From contig WPIO01000011.1 in assembly GCA_009760855.2 (NCBI GenBank), positions 6,068,501 through 6,132,500 of the forward strand: a DNA stretch of 64,000 nucleotides, written 5' to 3'. The stretch's first letter is position 1; each line of letters begins with the position of its first letter. The notes under the pieces are model-generated. The model was not told the DNA's origin. It made no database searches and saw only the letters and a program-made list of their open reading frames with translations. The stretch is from Cristatella mucedo (lineage: Eukaryota; Bryozoa; Phylactolaemata; Cristatellidae). Shown piece after piece: positions 11,696 to 22,281 of this stretch. The translations under genes were made by a program, and so were the position numbers.

Positions 11696-11990
11696 GAGGC
11701 AGGAGCAGGAGCGCTAGGAGCAGGTGAGGCAGGAGCAGGAGCACTAGGAGGATGTGAGGCAGGAGCAAAAGCAGTTAGAGCAGGTGAGGCAGGAGCAGGA
11801 GCAGTTGGAGCAGGTGAGGCAGGAGCAGGAGCACTAGGAGCAGGTGAGGCAGGAGCAGGGGCAGTTGGAGCAGGTGAGGCAGGAGCAGGAGCAGTTGGAG
11901 CAGGTGAGGCAGGAGCAGGAGCAGTTGGAGCAGGTGAGGCAGGAGCAGGAGCAATAGGAGGAGGTGAGGCAGGAGCAGGAGCAAGGGGCT
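11696..11990. repeat. 30-bp minisatellite, about 10 units
   Basis: Tandem 30-bp units built on GGAGCAGGTGAGGCAGGAGC with single-base differences. The period is a multiple of 3, so long frames run on both strands: plus [10 protein letters not shown] repeats and minus [10 protein letters not shown] repeats (minus frame 11590-12045). Variation sits mainly at one codon (GTT, CTA, ATA, AGG). It may be non-coding; if coding, the minus strand, which agrees with the candidate gene, would give a Pro/Ala-rich linker. Confidence 0.9.
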
Positions 11991-12049
11991 GTATGCCAGT
12001 GCAGCAGCCTTTACACCGGCAGTACCAGTTGGTCGGGCTCTGCATTCTC

Positions 12050-12180
12050 AGTCCTACCTCTCTCCCCTGTCTCTCTGTCTCTGTCTCTTCTGTACTCTGT
12101 CTCTTCTCTGTTTGTCTCTCTATCTATCTCTCTGTCTCGCTTGCACTCTCTGTCTGTCTATCTGTCTCCCTCTCTTTGGC
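12050..12180. repeat. (CT)n/(TCTG)n microsatellite
   Basis: Imperfect CTCT/CTGT repeat. Ser/Leu frames across it are simple translations. Confidence 0.85.
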
Positions 12181-12428
12181 CTAATCACCTTGCCTTCATT
12201 AGCACAGGGAATCAAGAGTAGTGAGCAGGTGGACATGTGAAAATGCCACCTTTACACTGGCTGGTGCTACCTCTTAGCCTCCCAGCTCAGCAAAGGTTCC
12301 CTTGGCATGGCAAGCATAAACTGTGCAACCACAAGACAGGCGTGGATAGGTACAGCAGCTGCTCTGAGAAAGGAGCATTTGATCGGCTCATCTGCTGGTG
12401 CTGGAAGCACTTAGTTCTAGAGGCTGAC

Positions 12429-12533
12429 CCTGGGCTCGCTCTGCTGCTCTGCCACTCTGCCACTGCAACGCCGCTGGACGTGCCGTCCTGCCGTCAGTGT
12501 AAGGTCACAATCTCGGTCTGCGAGCTGCAAGCT
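12429..12533 (-). CDS. Candidate exon (35 codons), unknown protein
   Basis: Unrecognised. A pyrimidine-rich acceptor (TTCTTGTTCCTGCCTTCCGG run ending GACTCAG at 12534) is followed by SLQLADRDCDLTLTAGRHVQ and a donor-like AGG|GTCAGC at 12428. Phase is 0 at both ends, which would join in frame to the candidate exon at 9387. If unspliced the frame stops two codons after the donor. It lies downstream of a stop codon in the neighbouring exon (12853), so it would need alternative splicing of that exon or a separate transcript. Confidence 0.33.
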
Positions 12534-12852
12534 CTGAGTCTCAACCGGAAGGCAGGAACAAGAACCGAGAGCTTGGCTGCATGCGGCGCTGCTCGAGGCC
12601 TGTGGGGGGGTGGCACGTGGGGTGGCACGTGCTGAGCAAACACTGCCTGCACAGTTCAAGGCGAGTGCGTAGGATGAGGCCAGTGGCAGAGATGAGTGCA
12701 GGAGAGAGGCAGATGTAAGCAGGGGAGAGGAGAGGCGCAGAGCAGAGCAAAGGGGGGCAGGGGTGCCCTTGCCGAGTGCCCCCCTCCTGCCTCGAGCTCG
12801 TGCATACCATCGTCGGCGAGCAGCCAAGCGTCACTGAGCGCGACCATGGCGC

Positions 12853-13055
12853 TCAAGGCAGTATCCGGTGGAGCACAAAGAGCTGGCGAGTGCGCAGCTC
12901 GGTGAGCGTGACTCGAGGCAGCGGCGGAGGGTACACGCGAACCGAAATCTCCGGTGGTGGCAGCAGCCGGCTAGGTGACGATCGGGACGGCAAAACGTCC
13001 GGTGGCGACCTGGTGGTGGTCGCTGCCCACTGCCAACCGAAGTCATGCTCAGGAA
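12853..13055 (-). CDS. Candidate terminal exon, Pro-rich C-terminus
   Basis: Unrecognised. A strong acceptor (pyrimidine tract CTCATCCGTCTCTGCCGTTGCAG) is followed, after a 2-nt leader, by 66 codons and TGA at 12853-12855. Protein-like segments include PEHDFGWQWAATTTRSPPDV, LLPPPEISVRVYPPPLPRVT and LTELRTRQLFVLHRIL. The 2-nt leader completes the codon left by the 1-nt end of the exon at 16984-17074, giving Val at the joint. No AATAAA was noticed close downstream. It could instead continue through a weak donor. Confidence 0.5.
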
Positions 13056-13374
13056 CTGCAACGGCAGAGACGGATGAGGTGATGGTGGTAGCAGGGTTCG
13101 GTGCGAGGAGGCGCTGACTGCAGCAGCAGAGGAGGCGGCTGCAGCTCGAAGAGAGCGCTTGAAGCTCTGCATTATGCATTATGAGCCGACAAAGAAGTGT
13201 CTGTGCATGCTGCTTCAGCGATGCATGTATAGCTTGCAAATAGGTGTCTGAAAACACAGGGAGGCACAAAAGGCAACGAGGGCAGGCGCCAGGAGGTCAG
13301 CTACTGCAGCAGTGCATCATGCTTGTGGTGTTTTGCAGAGACTCTTGTCTATCATTGTCTGGCTGCCTCTGTGT

Positions 13375-13425
13375 GTGCATGTGCGAGTGTGCTTGTATGT
13401 GTGCGCGTGTGTGTGTGCGCGTGCC

Positions 13426-13467
<42 letters not shown>

Positions 13468-13595
13468 TGCGTGTGTGTTTTCATGTACACGTGTGTGCGT
13501 GCATGTGTATATGTGTGTGTGTGTGTGTGCCCGCATGTGCATGTGCGTGTGTGTATGTGTGTGTGTGCGCGCGTGTGCGTCGGTGTGTGTGTCTA
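13375..13595. repeat. (TG)n microsatellite
   Basis: Long GT/GC-interrupted dinucleotide repeat. Val/Cys and His/Thr frames across it on either strand are artefacts. Confidence 0.9.
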
Positions 13596-13599
13596 TCTC

Positions 13600-14436
13600 T
13601 CTCCTTCTCTCGGTCCTGGTGGCTTCCTAGGAGATTACATTCTGCAATTCTGCCTCTCATCGGCTCTATGGATTTGGATTGCAAACCACAATCTGCAGTA
13701 ACTGTAGGACAGTCTGTCTGTACTTATTACGTTGAGTATTGCCCGATCGAATGCTTCAAGCCGAGCTGGTGGTATGGCATTCTGTCCGCTAGCCAGAGTG
13801 GTATGGCGTTCTACTTGGTAGCCGTGTCCTTTCGGATACCAAGTAGACACTCCCCTCCCCCTTCCTGGTTTCAAGCTCATCACTGGGTGACACGATTTGG
13901 ACTAGCTAAGGCACTGGCCTTGGTGAGGCTATAGTGATCAACGGCTGGGTGCATTCTATTAGCAGTCTCTCACATCTTCAGCAGGTACCCATCGCCATTA
14001 GCCATGACATCATACCTTACTCAGAGATCGGGGCAAGGCATTGCAGATGCCTTTTACTGAAGCGTTATCTTGTGTATCAGACCTTTTTACAGCGAAGGCA
14101 CTGGGCTGGCTCCCGTGAAGCTGCTCTCGTGATCGAACGCTACATGTATGAACACACATCTTGATATGGATCAGAATTGTGCATGGTCATTCCTTCTTTG
14201 TTTCGTGTGATAATACCTTTTTGGCTGACCGAGCTGCCAACGTATCGAAAGTGCCAAAATAAAATACTCCAACACGCCCACAAAACAAATGTGTCATAGC
14301 CTGAAGAATGTGCAATCTTGGCAGGTCGCGATACAACTTCTACTAAATGTACGTGGTTTTGTGCATACTCGTTAGTCAATTGCCACAAGCACAGGCAAAA
14401 CGAGGTCAAACTCGAGCTCACACCCTTATGAATTTA
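13600..14436. other. No recognisable feature
   Basis: Unique-looking sequence, probably intronic if the minus-strand gene model is right. No mobile element signature was seen. Confidence 0.35.
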
Positions 14437-14570
14437 ATTCATTTGTATAGCGCCCCAAGAGAACTAAATCTCTATTCAGGCGCTTCACGTATGCCTCAGG
14501 GCTCGAGCCCACGACCTCAGACAGACCTTAATGGGGGCGAGCACCTTAACCACTGGACCAACCCAACTCA
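14437..14570 (-). mobile_element. SINE-A copy
   Basis: Minus-strand tRNA-derived SINE. The head contains TGGTCCAGTGGTTAAGGTGC (A-box-like) and GTCGTGGGCTCGAGCC (B-box-like). The 3' end reads GAAGCGCCTGAATAGAGATT, then TTCTCTTGGGGCGCTATACA and AATGAATT. That last part closely resembles the LINE-A 3' hairpin. It is nearly full length at about 134 bp. Confidence 0.88.
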
Positions 14571-15009
14571 CAATGCTTAACTTAACACACACACTTAACT
14601 TATGCATGCATGACACAAAGTGCTGTGGCTCTGCACTGGGCTCCCCTTCAGCAGGCACCAGGGCACAGCGTGGACCCGTAGCACTGAACTTTAGGGCAAC
14701 GTCCAAGTCGAGCTACCAGGGAAAAGTCAGGAAGCAGCTGTGGTCTCATGATGGTAGCATACAAATGCATTCGGTTAGGGCCGCTACCTACGTCAAGGCT
14801 CGGGGCTTGATTGCCCGAAAAGTTGAGACCAGCATCTCATAGGCCTGGCTCAATAAAGCGGAGGGAGGGTGAGGACAGGTGATGCTTAGCAGACCGCAGC
14901 CTTTTGGCCAGTCACACGTTGCTCATACCTTAACCTCTTAGCTTGGCTGCACGGGGGGGGGGGGCCCCGGGGTAAAATGTCATAGCGATTTCTAAATGTA
15001 CGATAGCTT

Positions 15010-15116
15010 ATTAGGCTGGTAATATGCTTCCTTTGCAGAAAATGTAAAGCACCTAGAAAGAGATTGAGCTCTCTGAGGGCACTTTATCAACCATATTATG
15101 ATGATTATTATTACTA
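15010..15116 (+). mobile_element. LINE-A 3' tail fragment
   Basis: Carries TTTGCAGAAAATGTAAAGCA, the CCTAGAAAGAGATTGAGCTC hairpin arm and an ATTATTATTA tail. About 100 bp, 3' end only. Confidence 0.8.
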
Positions 15117-15432
15117 CGCAATTCACATTGTTAACTAACCTAGCTTTATTTACATCACTCTGCTAAGCTTTCAGTCACTTTCGCTTATTTACGACATGGT
15201 GCAGTGCACACAATAGGAAATTGTGCAGGAGGAAGTGATTACATCACAAGACCCTGTCAGGCTCTAGAGCCGTGCCACCAGCACTCGTCAGGACAGTGAG
15301 ACCTCAACGATTTGGTGGCAAATACTAAATCATAGAACACGAGCTCGGCGACATTGCTTTTGCTTTCATTCGGTGGTCCACAGGCAACGTTGGCCTAGGG
15401 GAGTTGTGGCAGCCCCGGCTGCTGCTGCTGAT

Positions 15433-15715
15433 TCTCTCTCTCTCTCTCTCTCCCAATGTGTCTGCCTCTGTCTGTCTGTTTTGTCTCTCTTTGTCTCTCT
15501 TTCTCTCTTGTGATCTCTCACTCTCTTTCTCTCCATTTCTCTCTCTCTCTCTCTCCCTGTCTCTCCGTCTCTCCATTTCTCTACCTGTCTTTCTCCATCT
15601 CTCTCTCTCTCTTTCCATCTCTCTTCATCTCTGTCTCTCTAACTGTCTCTCTCTGTCTCTCCCTGTCTCTCTGTGTATCTGTCTCTGTCTGTCTTTCTCT
15701 GCTCCAGTCTGTATG
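15433..15715. repeat. (CT)n microsatellite
   Basis: About 280 bp of CTCT with CTGT and TTTC interruptions; a polypyrimidine run on the plus strand. Confidence 0.9.
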
Positions 15716-15719
15716 TGTG

Positions 15720-16344
15720 CTTGCCCCTAGTGGCCACGATGAATGCCGTGTTTGCTAGCAGCCATCACCAACTTACAGCATCGGTGGTCGCACGGCTCCT
15801 GGCCTCGTGCACAGCACATCTGCTTCAACCAGGGTCCACCTCGCAGTCGCAAGCACACGAGTATGCTTTTTACAGGGCACGAGCACTGCAGTCCTACAAA
15901 TACAATCGCCGTGACAGCGCAGTGTTGTCGTCAATGTCACCAGGCTAGCAGCGAGCAGTAATCTCGATAAGGACAGCTTTGCAGCTGAACTAGCAGTTAT
16001 TGACAACAAAGGTGACTACCAGCCGATAGGCTCAAAGATGATTAGCAAAATCAGAAAAAAAAGGAAGAACTCTCGGCCACATTCACACCTGGCTAGAGAA
16101 AAGACACAGTTGGTAGCAGAGTGCTGGTACTGCACTGGGCCACCATACCAGAAGTCAATGCAAGGGGCCAGTGTAGCCAGAGGAGATTGCTTAGGTCACG
16201 AGGCTATGGGAGAAACCCCATTAGCTAGCCCTTAGTTTGGCCGTGATAAGTTAACAAGGCCAATACATTATCGAACTAATGCTTTTCAGGAATCCAATTT
16301 TCCAGCCGGTAGCTGAACATGTGCAACCATTTTTTTCGTCTGTC
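15720..16344. other. No recognisable feature
   Basis: Mixed sequence between two pyrimidine-rich repeats. Short frames on both strands lack splice context. Confidence 0.3.
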
Positions 16345-16366
16345 CCTCTTTCTCTTCTTACTCTCT

Positions 16367-16419
<53 letters not shown>

Positions 16420-16680
16420 GCCTCTCTTCACCCTGGCCATTCTTCCCTTAAGACCGTTAGCCTACTCTCTCCCTCCCCTTCTCTTTCTCCCTCCCCCTCT
16501 CTCCCTCCTCCCCTCCCTCCCTCCCTCCCTCCCCCTCTCTCCCTCTCTCTTCTCTCTTTCTCCCTCCCCTCTCTTTCTCCCTCCCCTCTCTCTCCCGCCC
16601 CCTCTCCCTCTCCCTCCTCCTCTCTCTCCCCCTCTTCATCCCCTCTCTCCCTCTCTCATTCCTTCTCTCCCTTATTTCCT
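16345..16680. repeat. (CT)n and (CCCT)n low-complexity tract
   Basis: A pure CT block at 16366-16417, then a C-rich CCCTCTCT/CTCCCTCC block. Long Ser/Leu/Pro frames are artefacts. Confidence 0.9.
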
Positions 16681-16983
16681 GTCACCATGTCTGCCGGTCA
16701 CCCTACCCCATCTTCTAAGTCTACTCTCTCCTGACCCTTTGCAGCAGGGTGAGTTCGACAGGCCTTGGCATGCTCTTATTTGTATCCGTGGCCGAAAGAA
16801 TGGACCTTACCGGAACAGAACGGCCTGTCACATACTCCGTTCATAAGCTTGAGATAGCAGTGGTACCGCATCTTGGGTGGGCAGCTGAAGGCCTTAGGCT
16901 GACAGCACGGCACTGCACTGGTCGCTCGAGAACACAGTGGAAGTTGGGAAGAGGCAGCACCAGCGGCAGCCAGGTCTGAGAAC

Positions 16984-17074
16984 CCGTCAGGTTGAACTGA
17001 TCGCCGAAATATTCGGTCAGGATCGTCTCGAAGCGCTCGCCCAGATCTCGTCTGCCCGACACCGGCGGCTGATT
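16984..17074 (-). CDS. Candidate exon (30 codons), unknown protein
   Basis: Unrecognised. Acceptor CTGCTTCGCCTTGCAG is followed in phase 0 by NQPPVSGRRDLGERFETILT and EYFGDQFNLT. It ends one nucleotide into the next codon at a weak donor CGG|GTTCTC. The composition (acidic and aromatic helix-like) is protein-like. Its phases agree with the exon on each side: phase 0 from 17172-17251 and 1-nt carry-over to 12853-13055. The weak donor is the main doubt. Confidence 0.52.
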
Positions 17075-17171
17075 CTGCAAGGCGAAGCAGACGTACAGAG
17101 CAATCGGCACGAGTGTCTTTCCACAGGCACAGCAGGCACGTGATGTGTCCTCGGCAGCCGAGCACACTGAC

Positions 17172-17251
17172 GCATGCCGGGCAGCTTGGGCACACGGCGC
17201 TCGACAAGGTCGTAGCCGGCCAGCATTCCGTGTGCAAGAGCTTTGGGCATG
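17172..17251 (-). CDS. Candidate Cys-rich exon with half-RING-like spacing
   Basis: Unrecognised. It begins after a GCATGCAG acceptor with a 2-nt leader that completes the codon left by the exon at 18025-18169. It encodes CPKLLHTECW followed by a stretch ending VCPSCPAC, then reaches donor TGC|GTCAGT at 17171. The intron to the next exon would be 97 nt, similar to the 106-nt intron near 33.0 kb. The spacing C-x-K-x2-H-x2-C-x10-C-x2-C equals the second half of a RING-H2 finger except that Lys stands where His is expected. No first-half C-x2-C is visible upstream, so disulphide cysteines are an alternative. Confidence 0.42.
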
Positions 17252-17296
17252 CTGCATGCTCGCAAGCAAGATGCATGCAGAGAGGCCACTCGGAGC

Positions 17297-17354
17297 AGCT
17301 GTCCAGCAGCTGTCCAGCTGCTGGACAGCTACTGGACAGCTGCTGGACAGCTGC
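17297..17354. repeat. Palindromic CAGCTGTCCAG tandem repeat
   Basis: Two copies of CAGCTGTCCAG are followed by inverted copies (CTGGACAGCTG), so the block can fold into a strong stem. It lies about 45 bp upstream of the acceptor of the Cys-rich candidate exon, i.e. in the presumed branch-point zone on the minus strand. Confidence 0.85.
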
Positions 17355-17426
17355 ACCGGGGTGCAGCTGATGTCGCATGGAAAGAGGCCCGAGCTAAGGA
17401 GTGAGCAGCTAGCCGCCCAAGCTCAC

Positions 17427-17610
17427 CTGTCCACGCCCAGCTGCTCCACGCCCCCACCTGCCCATGCCCGCCTGCCCACGCGCCCCTGCCCACACCCACC
17501 TGCCCACACCCACCAGCCCACACCCACCAGCCCATGCCCACATGCCCACCTGCCCACGCCCACATGCTCACGCCTCACCTGCTCACGCCCCACCTGCCCA
17601 CGCCCAGCTG
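17427..17610. repeat. C-rich minisatellite (CCCACCTGCCCACGC)
   Basis: Variable tandem units of about 10-20 bp based on CCCACCTGCCCACAC and CCCACGC. On the minus strand it reads GTGGGCAGGTGGG, so it is G-rich and could form G-quadruplex or hairpin structures. Frames on both strands are repetitive and not credible genes. Confidence 0.85.
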
Positions 17611-18024
17611 CCCACTTTGTCAGCAAGCTGGATAGTTTTAAAGGGCCAAGCAAGGCCGCCAGGACCACGCCCACACCCTACCCCCAAGATTCAGCTAGCT
17701 CAGCACTGGACCGGCAGGCTGCTTATTGGCATTTGGTGCAAATTTTAAATAGAGACCGGCTGGTTGGCTTGCTCTGAGAGTCGAGCATCTTAGCTCTTGA
17801 CTGACCCAGCCGGTTGGTCACTATAACTACAGTCGGTCGTCCGGGAGGTACTTTATGCTTGCCTGCAGCTGGGCAACAGGGCATCGGTGGCTGCTGGCTC
17901 CGAAAGGGTGCCGTGGGCGAGCTGCGGCCGAGCAAAGGCCGTAGGCTAACCGAGCTCAAGAGTGATAGCAGAATCTAGCACGATAGGAGTGGGTGGCTGC
18001 AAGGCACTGCACCAGACAACTCAC

Positions 18025-18169
18025 CATCTTTGGGTCCTTCGTCGAAAATGTGCCTGAGCGTGAAGACTGATGAGTTGCCGCAGAAGCCGACCATCTGATC
18101 GTCAATGGCAATGTCTCTCAGTTTCTCATCGGTTAGAGCCGCTAGGTCGTAGTATGAGACTTTCTCTGG
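18025..18169 (-). CDS. Candidate exon (48 codons), unknown protein
   Basis: Unrecognised but one of the best exon candidates. Acceptor TTGTGACCGCTGCAG precedes phase-0 codons for PEKVSYYDLAALTDEKLRDI, AIDDQMVGFCGNSSVFTLRH and IFDEGPKD. It ends one nucleotide into the next codon at a near-consensus donor GATG|GTGAGTT. The charged, alpha-helical composition and the strong donor separate it from surrounding repeat DNA. The 1-nt overhang fits the 2-nt leader of the exon at 17172-17251. Confidence 0.7.
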
Positions 18170-18263
18170 CTGCAGCGGTCACAAGTGGAACATATTTATC
18201 ACAGGCTCTCTCTTCCCCTGCGGAGTCCTCCCCCTGCATAAAGTCTGGTTTGCTGCTGTGAGC

Positions 18264-18265
<2 letters not shown>

Positions 18266-18352
<87 letters not shown>

Positions 18353-18370
18353 GTATATGCATATGTATAT
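18266..18370. repeat. (CT)n then (TA)n microsatellite
   Basis: About 45 bp of CT followed directly by about 40 bp of TA, fading into TATGTATATG. Confidence 0.92.
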
Positions 18371-19251
18371 TACACAGGGCCCTGACCATAGGGGGCATAC
18401 TAGTCACACAGTTACCTGAATTGACTCAGTCGAATTCACTGAGGATTGTTACCCTACTTTTGGTTGTAGTTGCAGCTGTGATCCCGACTCAAGCCGAAAG
18501 TATGTACATATATTTCGGTTGAACCCAAATTATTTGCTGCCGTAAATGCCAGCTATCATTAGAAAATAGAATAGGATCTCTCATTAACTTTGGACGGGTT
18601 TTTGCTGGTAGCTTAGGGCTATCAATGGTGCCAATGGACAAGAACCACGTCCAGTGGTCACTGCTGTGTTGCATCTCCAAATTAACCCATGCAGCAGCTC
18701 AAATAGGCTTGGTTTCACAGGCACAGGCCTCTGATAACTCTCAACTTATCCAAGGTGCGGCTCCAAGGCAGAGACTAATTGACACAGCAATCGTCCCGGC
18801 AGATCGGGTACTACTCAACTTCTTCTTGCAGCAAAATGTGAAGCAAGGCCTTTTTCCAAAGTCATACTAGAGCAAGGACACACACTGTCCGTAGGAATCG
18901 AGGAAGTGAAACTAAAGTCTTCCATTGATTAGTCTAGCAGTCTGTAACTTCCGAAATCTTCCAATGAGAGTTAATCATAAGGCTGCATACATGCATCACT
19001 GAAACCTGCCAATCACACTGCAGATTCGTTTACATCAGGCTGATTTAGCCAGCCGTTGCTCGCTCAACACAAGATACGAGTTTAAAAATGGATTCAAAAG
19101 TAGATGAAGATGCTATTATGATAACATTTTGGTACATTTGTAAATCATTGCAAATTCATGCATCGTGACCATATACATCCGTTAGGTCGTTAATTAATCT
19201 CCAAAAAGTGCCTCTCTACTAAACAGTAGGGGACGATTTAAAAATAATTCG
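18371..19251. other. No recognisable feature
   Basis: Unique-looking sequence, probably intronic. No SINE box, LINE tail or splice-flanked frame was seen. Confidence 0.35.
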
Positions 19252-19415
19252 AGCTAATTTAACAGCCTCTTATGTACAGCAACAGAATAACCTTTACAAC
19301 TATCACCACTACTTGCAGTGTCAATAAAGGATCGCCCACTGCAGGATTCGAACCCCACGGGTTCCGGGCCGAGGTCGTGAACTGCAATTGCCACCCCTAG
19401 TTTGCCATCACTGAT
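19252..19415 (-). mobile_element. SINE-B copy
   Basis: Same body as the copy at 5471: B-box-like GGATTCGAACC (plus-strand view), GATCGCCCACTGCAG, and the degenerate AGTT-GTAAA-GGTT mini-hairpin near the 3' end at about 19275-19300. The tRNA head lies on the right and is degenerate. Confidence 0.78.
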
Positions 19416-19499
19416 AGTGATCGGTCGACTTTGATTTTGACTGCTAGTCAACAGATTCCAAAGTGGGCACTGAGGATATGTGCACACCGACCAAATATG

Positions 19500-20160
<661 letters not shown>

Positions 20161-20831
20161 GACAAAAAACTACAAACGACCATCAGCATTGATGGTCACC
20201 AGAGACTAGTCGCACGCCCTGGCAGCATCCTGCAGCATTGCTTACAGTACCCCTCAATCATAGCTGCGACTTGGCTTGCTGGCACTCTATTGAGTGCTAG
20301 CTCCGTGATAATTTCGGAGCACTAGGTAGCCCAATGAGCCACCCGGTTTCTGAGCACGGCACACTATTCCACTGGGTGCAGAGGCAGCTTCACACGCAGA
20401 GCGATCGTTGCTTTCTCATAGCAATCCGACCTCAAAGCGCCAGGCTCCGGCAGGGAGCTCAGCTGCAGCGCCATCTTCCCCGGGCAGGGCTCTCAAGCTT
20501 TCACGTGCCAGTCATTCAAGCTCCTGGTGGGCAGCAAAAGAGCATTGCCATCGCCACCACGTCGTCAGATCGCTGGCACGGCACTGCAGTGGCGGCAGCT
20601 GGCACTTGAGTGGAGCACTCGAGAGGCCAGCCAAGGCTAGCAGGAGGCCTGGGCTAGAGCTAGTGGCAGCAGTCTTCAATGCGGCTGGAATGCAGGCTAG
20701 AATTGAATGTCAGAGCAAGGCAGCCGCTCAACTTTGCCTGGTCTAAGGCCTGGGCTGCTGACAAGTGTCGGGTGTGGTGAGGAGAGAAAGCGCCTACTGC
20801 TTCCTGCCCGGCGGCTTCTGATTGGGCTCAC

Positions 20832-20864
20832 CAGCTCTGGTCTGCCTGTGCAGTTCAGCTGCGA
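20832..20864 (-). CDS. Candidate 33-nt micro-exon with NAGNAG acceptor
   Basis: On the minus strand a CTG-repeat pyrimidine tract ends in GCAGCAG, then codes SQLNCTGRPEL in phase 0 up to a good donor CTG|GTGAGCC. The tandem CAGCAG could add or skip one Gln (exon start 20864 or 20867). The phase matches the start of the exon at 18025-18169. The peptide contains an N-C-T glycosylation sequon. The short length makes chance plausible. Confidence 0.42.
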
Positions 20865-20905
20865 CTGCTGCAGCAGCAGCAGCAGCAGTGGAAGCAGTGG
20901 TGGCA
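20865..20905. repeat. (CAG)n-rich run
   Basis: CAGCAGCAG with GTGGAAGCAGTGG interruptions. It forms the CTG-type tract in front of the micro-exon on the minus strand. A Ser-rich plus-strand frame (20707-21069) runs across it and is not accepted as a gene. Confidence 0.75.
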
Positions 20906-20959
20906 GTTGCAGCAGCAATGGCATCAATGGCTGTACAGTTACCTCAGCTGCCTCAAAAA

Positions 20960-21821
20960 TTCTAATGTCCGAAGAGCAGCAGCCATGCTCAGCAACAAGT
21001 GACTTTGACACAGCCATGTCATTGTATGACGAGCAGGAGGCACAGAACCGAACTGCTAATCTCTGCTAAGCCGTAGGTCCGTCCATAGACTATATCAATT
21101 CCCAAAGTGAGGTGGTGCCTGTGGGCACGCTTGTAGGTGTGTGCACACGCACGAGCGCTCGTGCAATGTGGCAAGGTAAGCAGCTGAAGACAACCCTCAT
21201 AATAATTAAGTAGCTCCATCAGACCACATCAGAATAATGGTGGCTGTTGGATCATCAAGCAAGCAGCAGCAAGTGGCAAAATGGATGGGATAGAAGTCGC
21301 CAAGCAGTTTGGATATTGGGCATGGATATGATGTCCATGGCCAGCTGCACGAAATGTCTATGGCCTGCTACAGGAAATCGCTCAAGTGCTCCTGGTTACT
21401 GCAGCAGCTAATGGCCATCGTTGGCTGGCAAAGGAACGGTTTTCATGTGTCCCCCAATGATGTCTAGTGCAGCAGCGATGCTGCTGACAGTGGCATGGCC
21501 GATGGTAATGCAGTCATTGCTGCCACTTACTGAGGCTGCCTGGCTCTGAAAATGAACAGCTTCAACCAATTTAATTGATCCAATTTAATTGACGTCTCCC
21601 AGCCCTCTCTAATGCCTGCCACCATCGGCACCGAGTCGCTCAGTGAAGGCACATACTTCTCGTTGAGCACTGTATCTTCAGTGATTGGCCCCACACCAGT
21701 GCATCCCTATGTAGTAGAATACCAGCCCTGTGGTTACTATAGTTACTCGATATGCGTGTGCTCCTTTATCCACAGCCAAGCGACTTTACCGCCAAACTAA
21801 CTAATCCAAATAAAAAACACA
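20960..21821. other. No recognisable feature
   Basis: Unique-looking sequence without mobile element boxes. Short frames lack splice context. Confidence 0.3.
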
Positions 21822-21960
21822 AGCTGATTTAACAACCTCTTTCTTATAGCTCCCGAAGAGTCTTTATAGCTATCATCACTGCTTGCAGTGGCGATAAAGA
21901 ATCGTCCACCACAGGATTCGAACCCACGACCTTGGTCTCGAGGTCGTGAAACAAGATATT
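21822..21960 (-). mobile_element. SINE-B copy, head truncated
   Basis: Body and 3' part match SINE-B: AGCTGATTTAACAACCTCTT (3' end), CTTGCAGTGGCGATAAAGAA and CAGGATTCGAACCCACGACC. The A-box end beyond AGGTCGTG is lost, so about 25 bp of the head is missing. Confidence 0.8.
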
Positions 21961-22039
21961 GTAGGTTAGAGTCAGTCAAGCATAAGCTTCTGAAAAAATA
22001 TAACTTTGTTGCTCAAAAATTCTTAGGGGGGAAGGATGC

Positions 22040-22281
22040 ACGACACTGTCCTAGGCCGAGGTCAACGATATCTATGCTGCGTGATAGGGCCAAGTTTCGT
22101 GAGTCTGTCTCTCCGACACGGCCGATGTGTGCTACTGGTGCTGCTGCTGGAGAATTCAAAAGCATGCCAGATGTGTAGGCGTCTCGGGAGATAAATGTGT
22201 GGTCGGTCGCGCTCTCTAGCACCGACTTTGCCTCTGGATCGTAGGCGGCCAGCCGCAGCAGCCCGAACTTTGGTGCACAGG
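22040..22281 (-). CDS. Candidate exon, unknown protein
   Basis: Unrecognised. Acceptor candidates are CCACTGCAG (start 22281, 2-nt leader) and GTGCACCAAAG (start 22267, phase 0). The phase-0 version would follow the exon at 24319-24534 in frame. It encodes KFGLLRLAAYDPEAKSVLES, ATDHTFISRDAYTSGMLLNS and later GRVGETDSRNLALSRSIDIV. Composition is convincingly protein-like, but no strong donor is visible: CCA|GTAGCA near 22135 and ATC|GTTGAC near 22063 are weak, so the 3' border is uncertain. A different minus frame here (22062-22322) is Arg/Ser-rich and judged a shadow. Confidence 0.45.

Noticed and set aside
13244-13934. Val/Cys-rich frames on the plus strand
   Set aside because: They come from a (TG)n repeat.
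17145-17777. 210-codon plus-strand frame across the C-rich minisatellite
   Set aside because: Pro/His/Thr text comes from the repeat, and it overlaps better-supported minus-strand exons.
20707-21069. 120-codon plus-strand frame with a Ser-rich run
   Set aside because: The Ser run is a CAG-type repeat. The opposite strand has better splice signals, and no plus-strand exon context was found.
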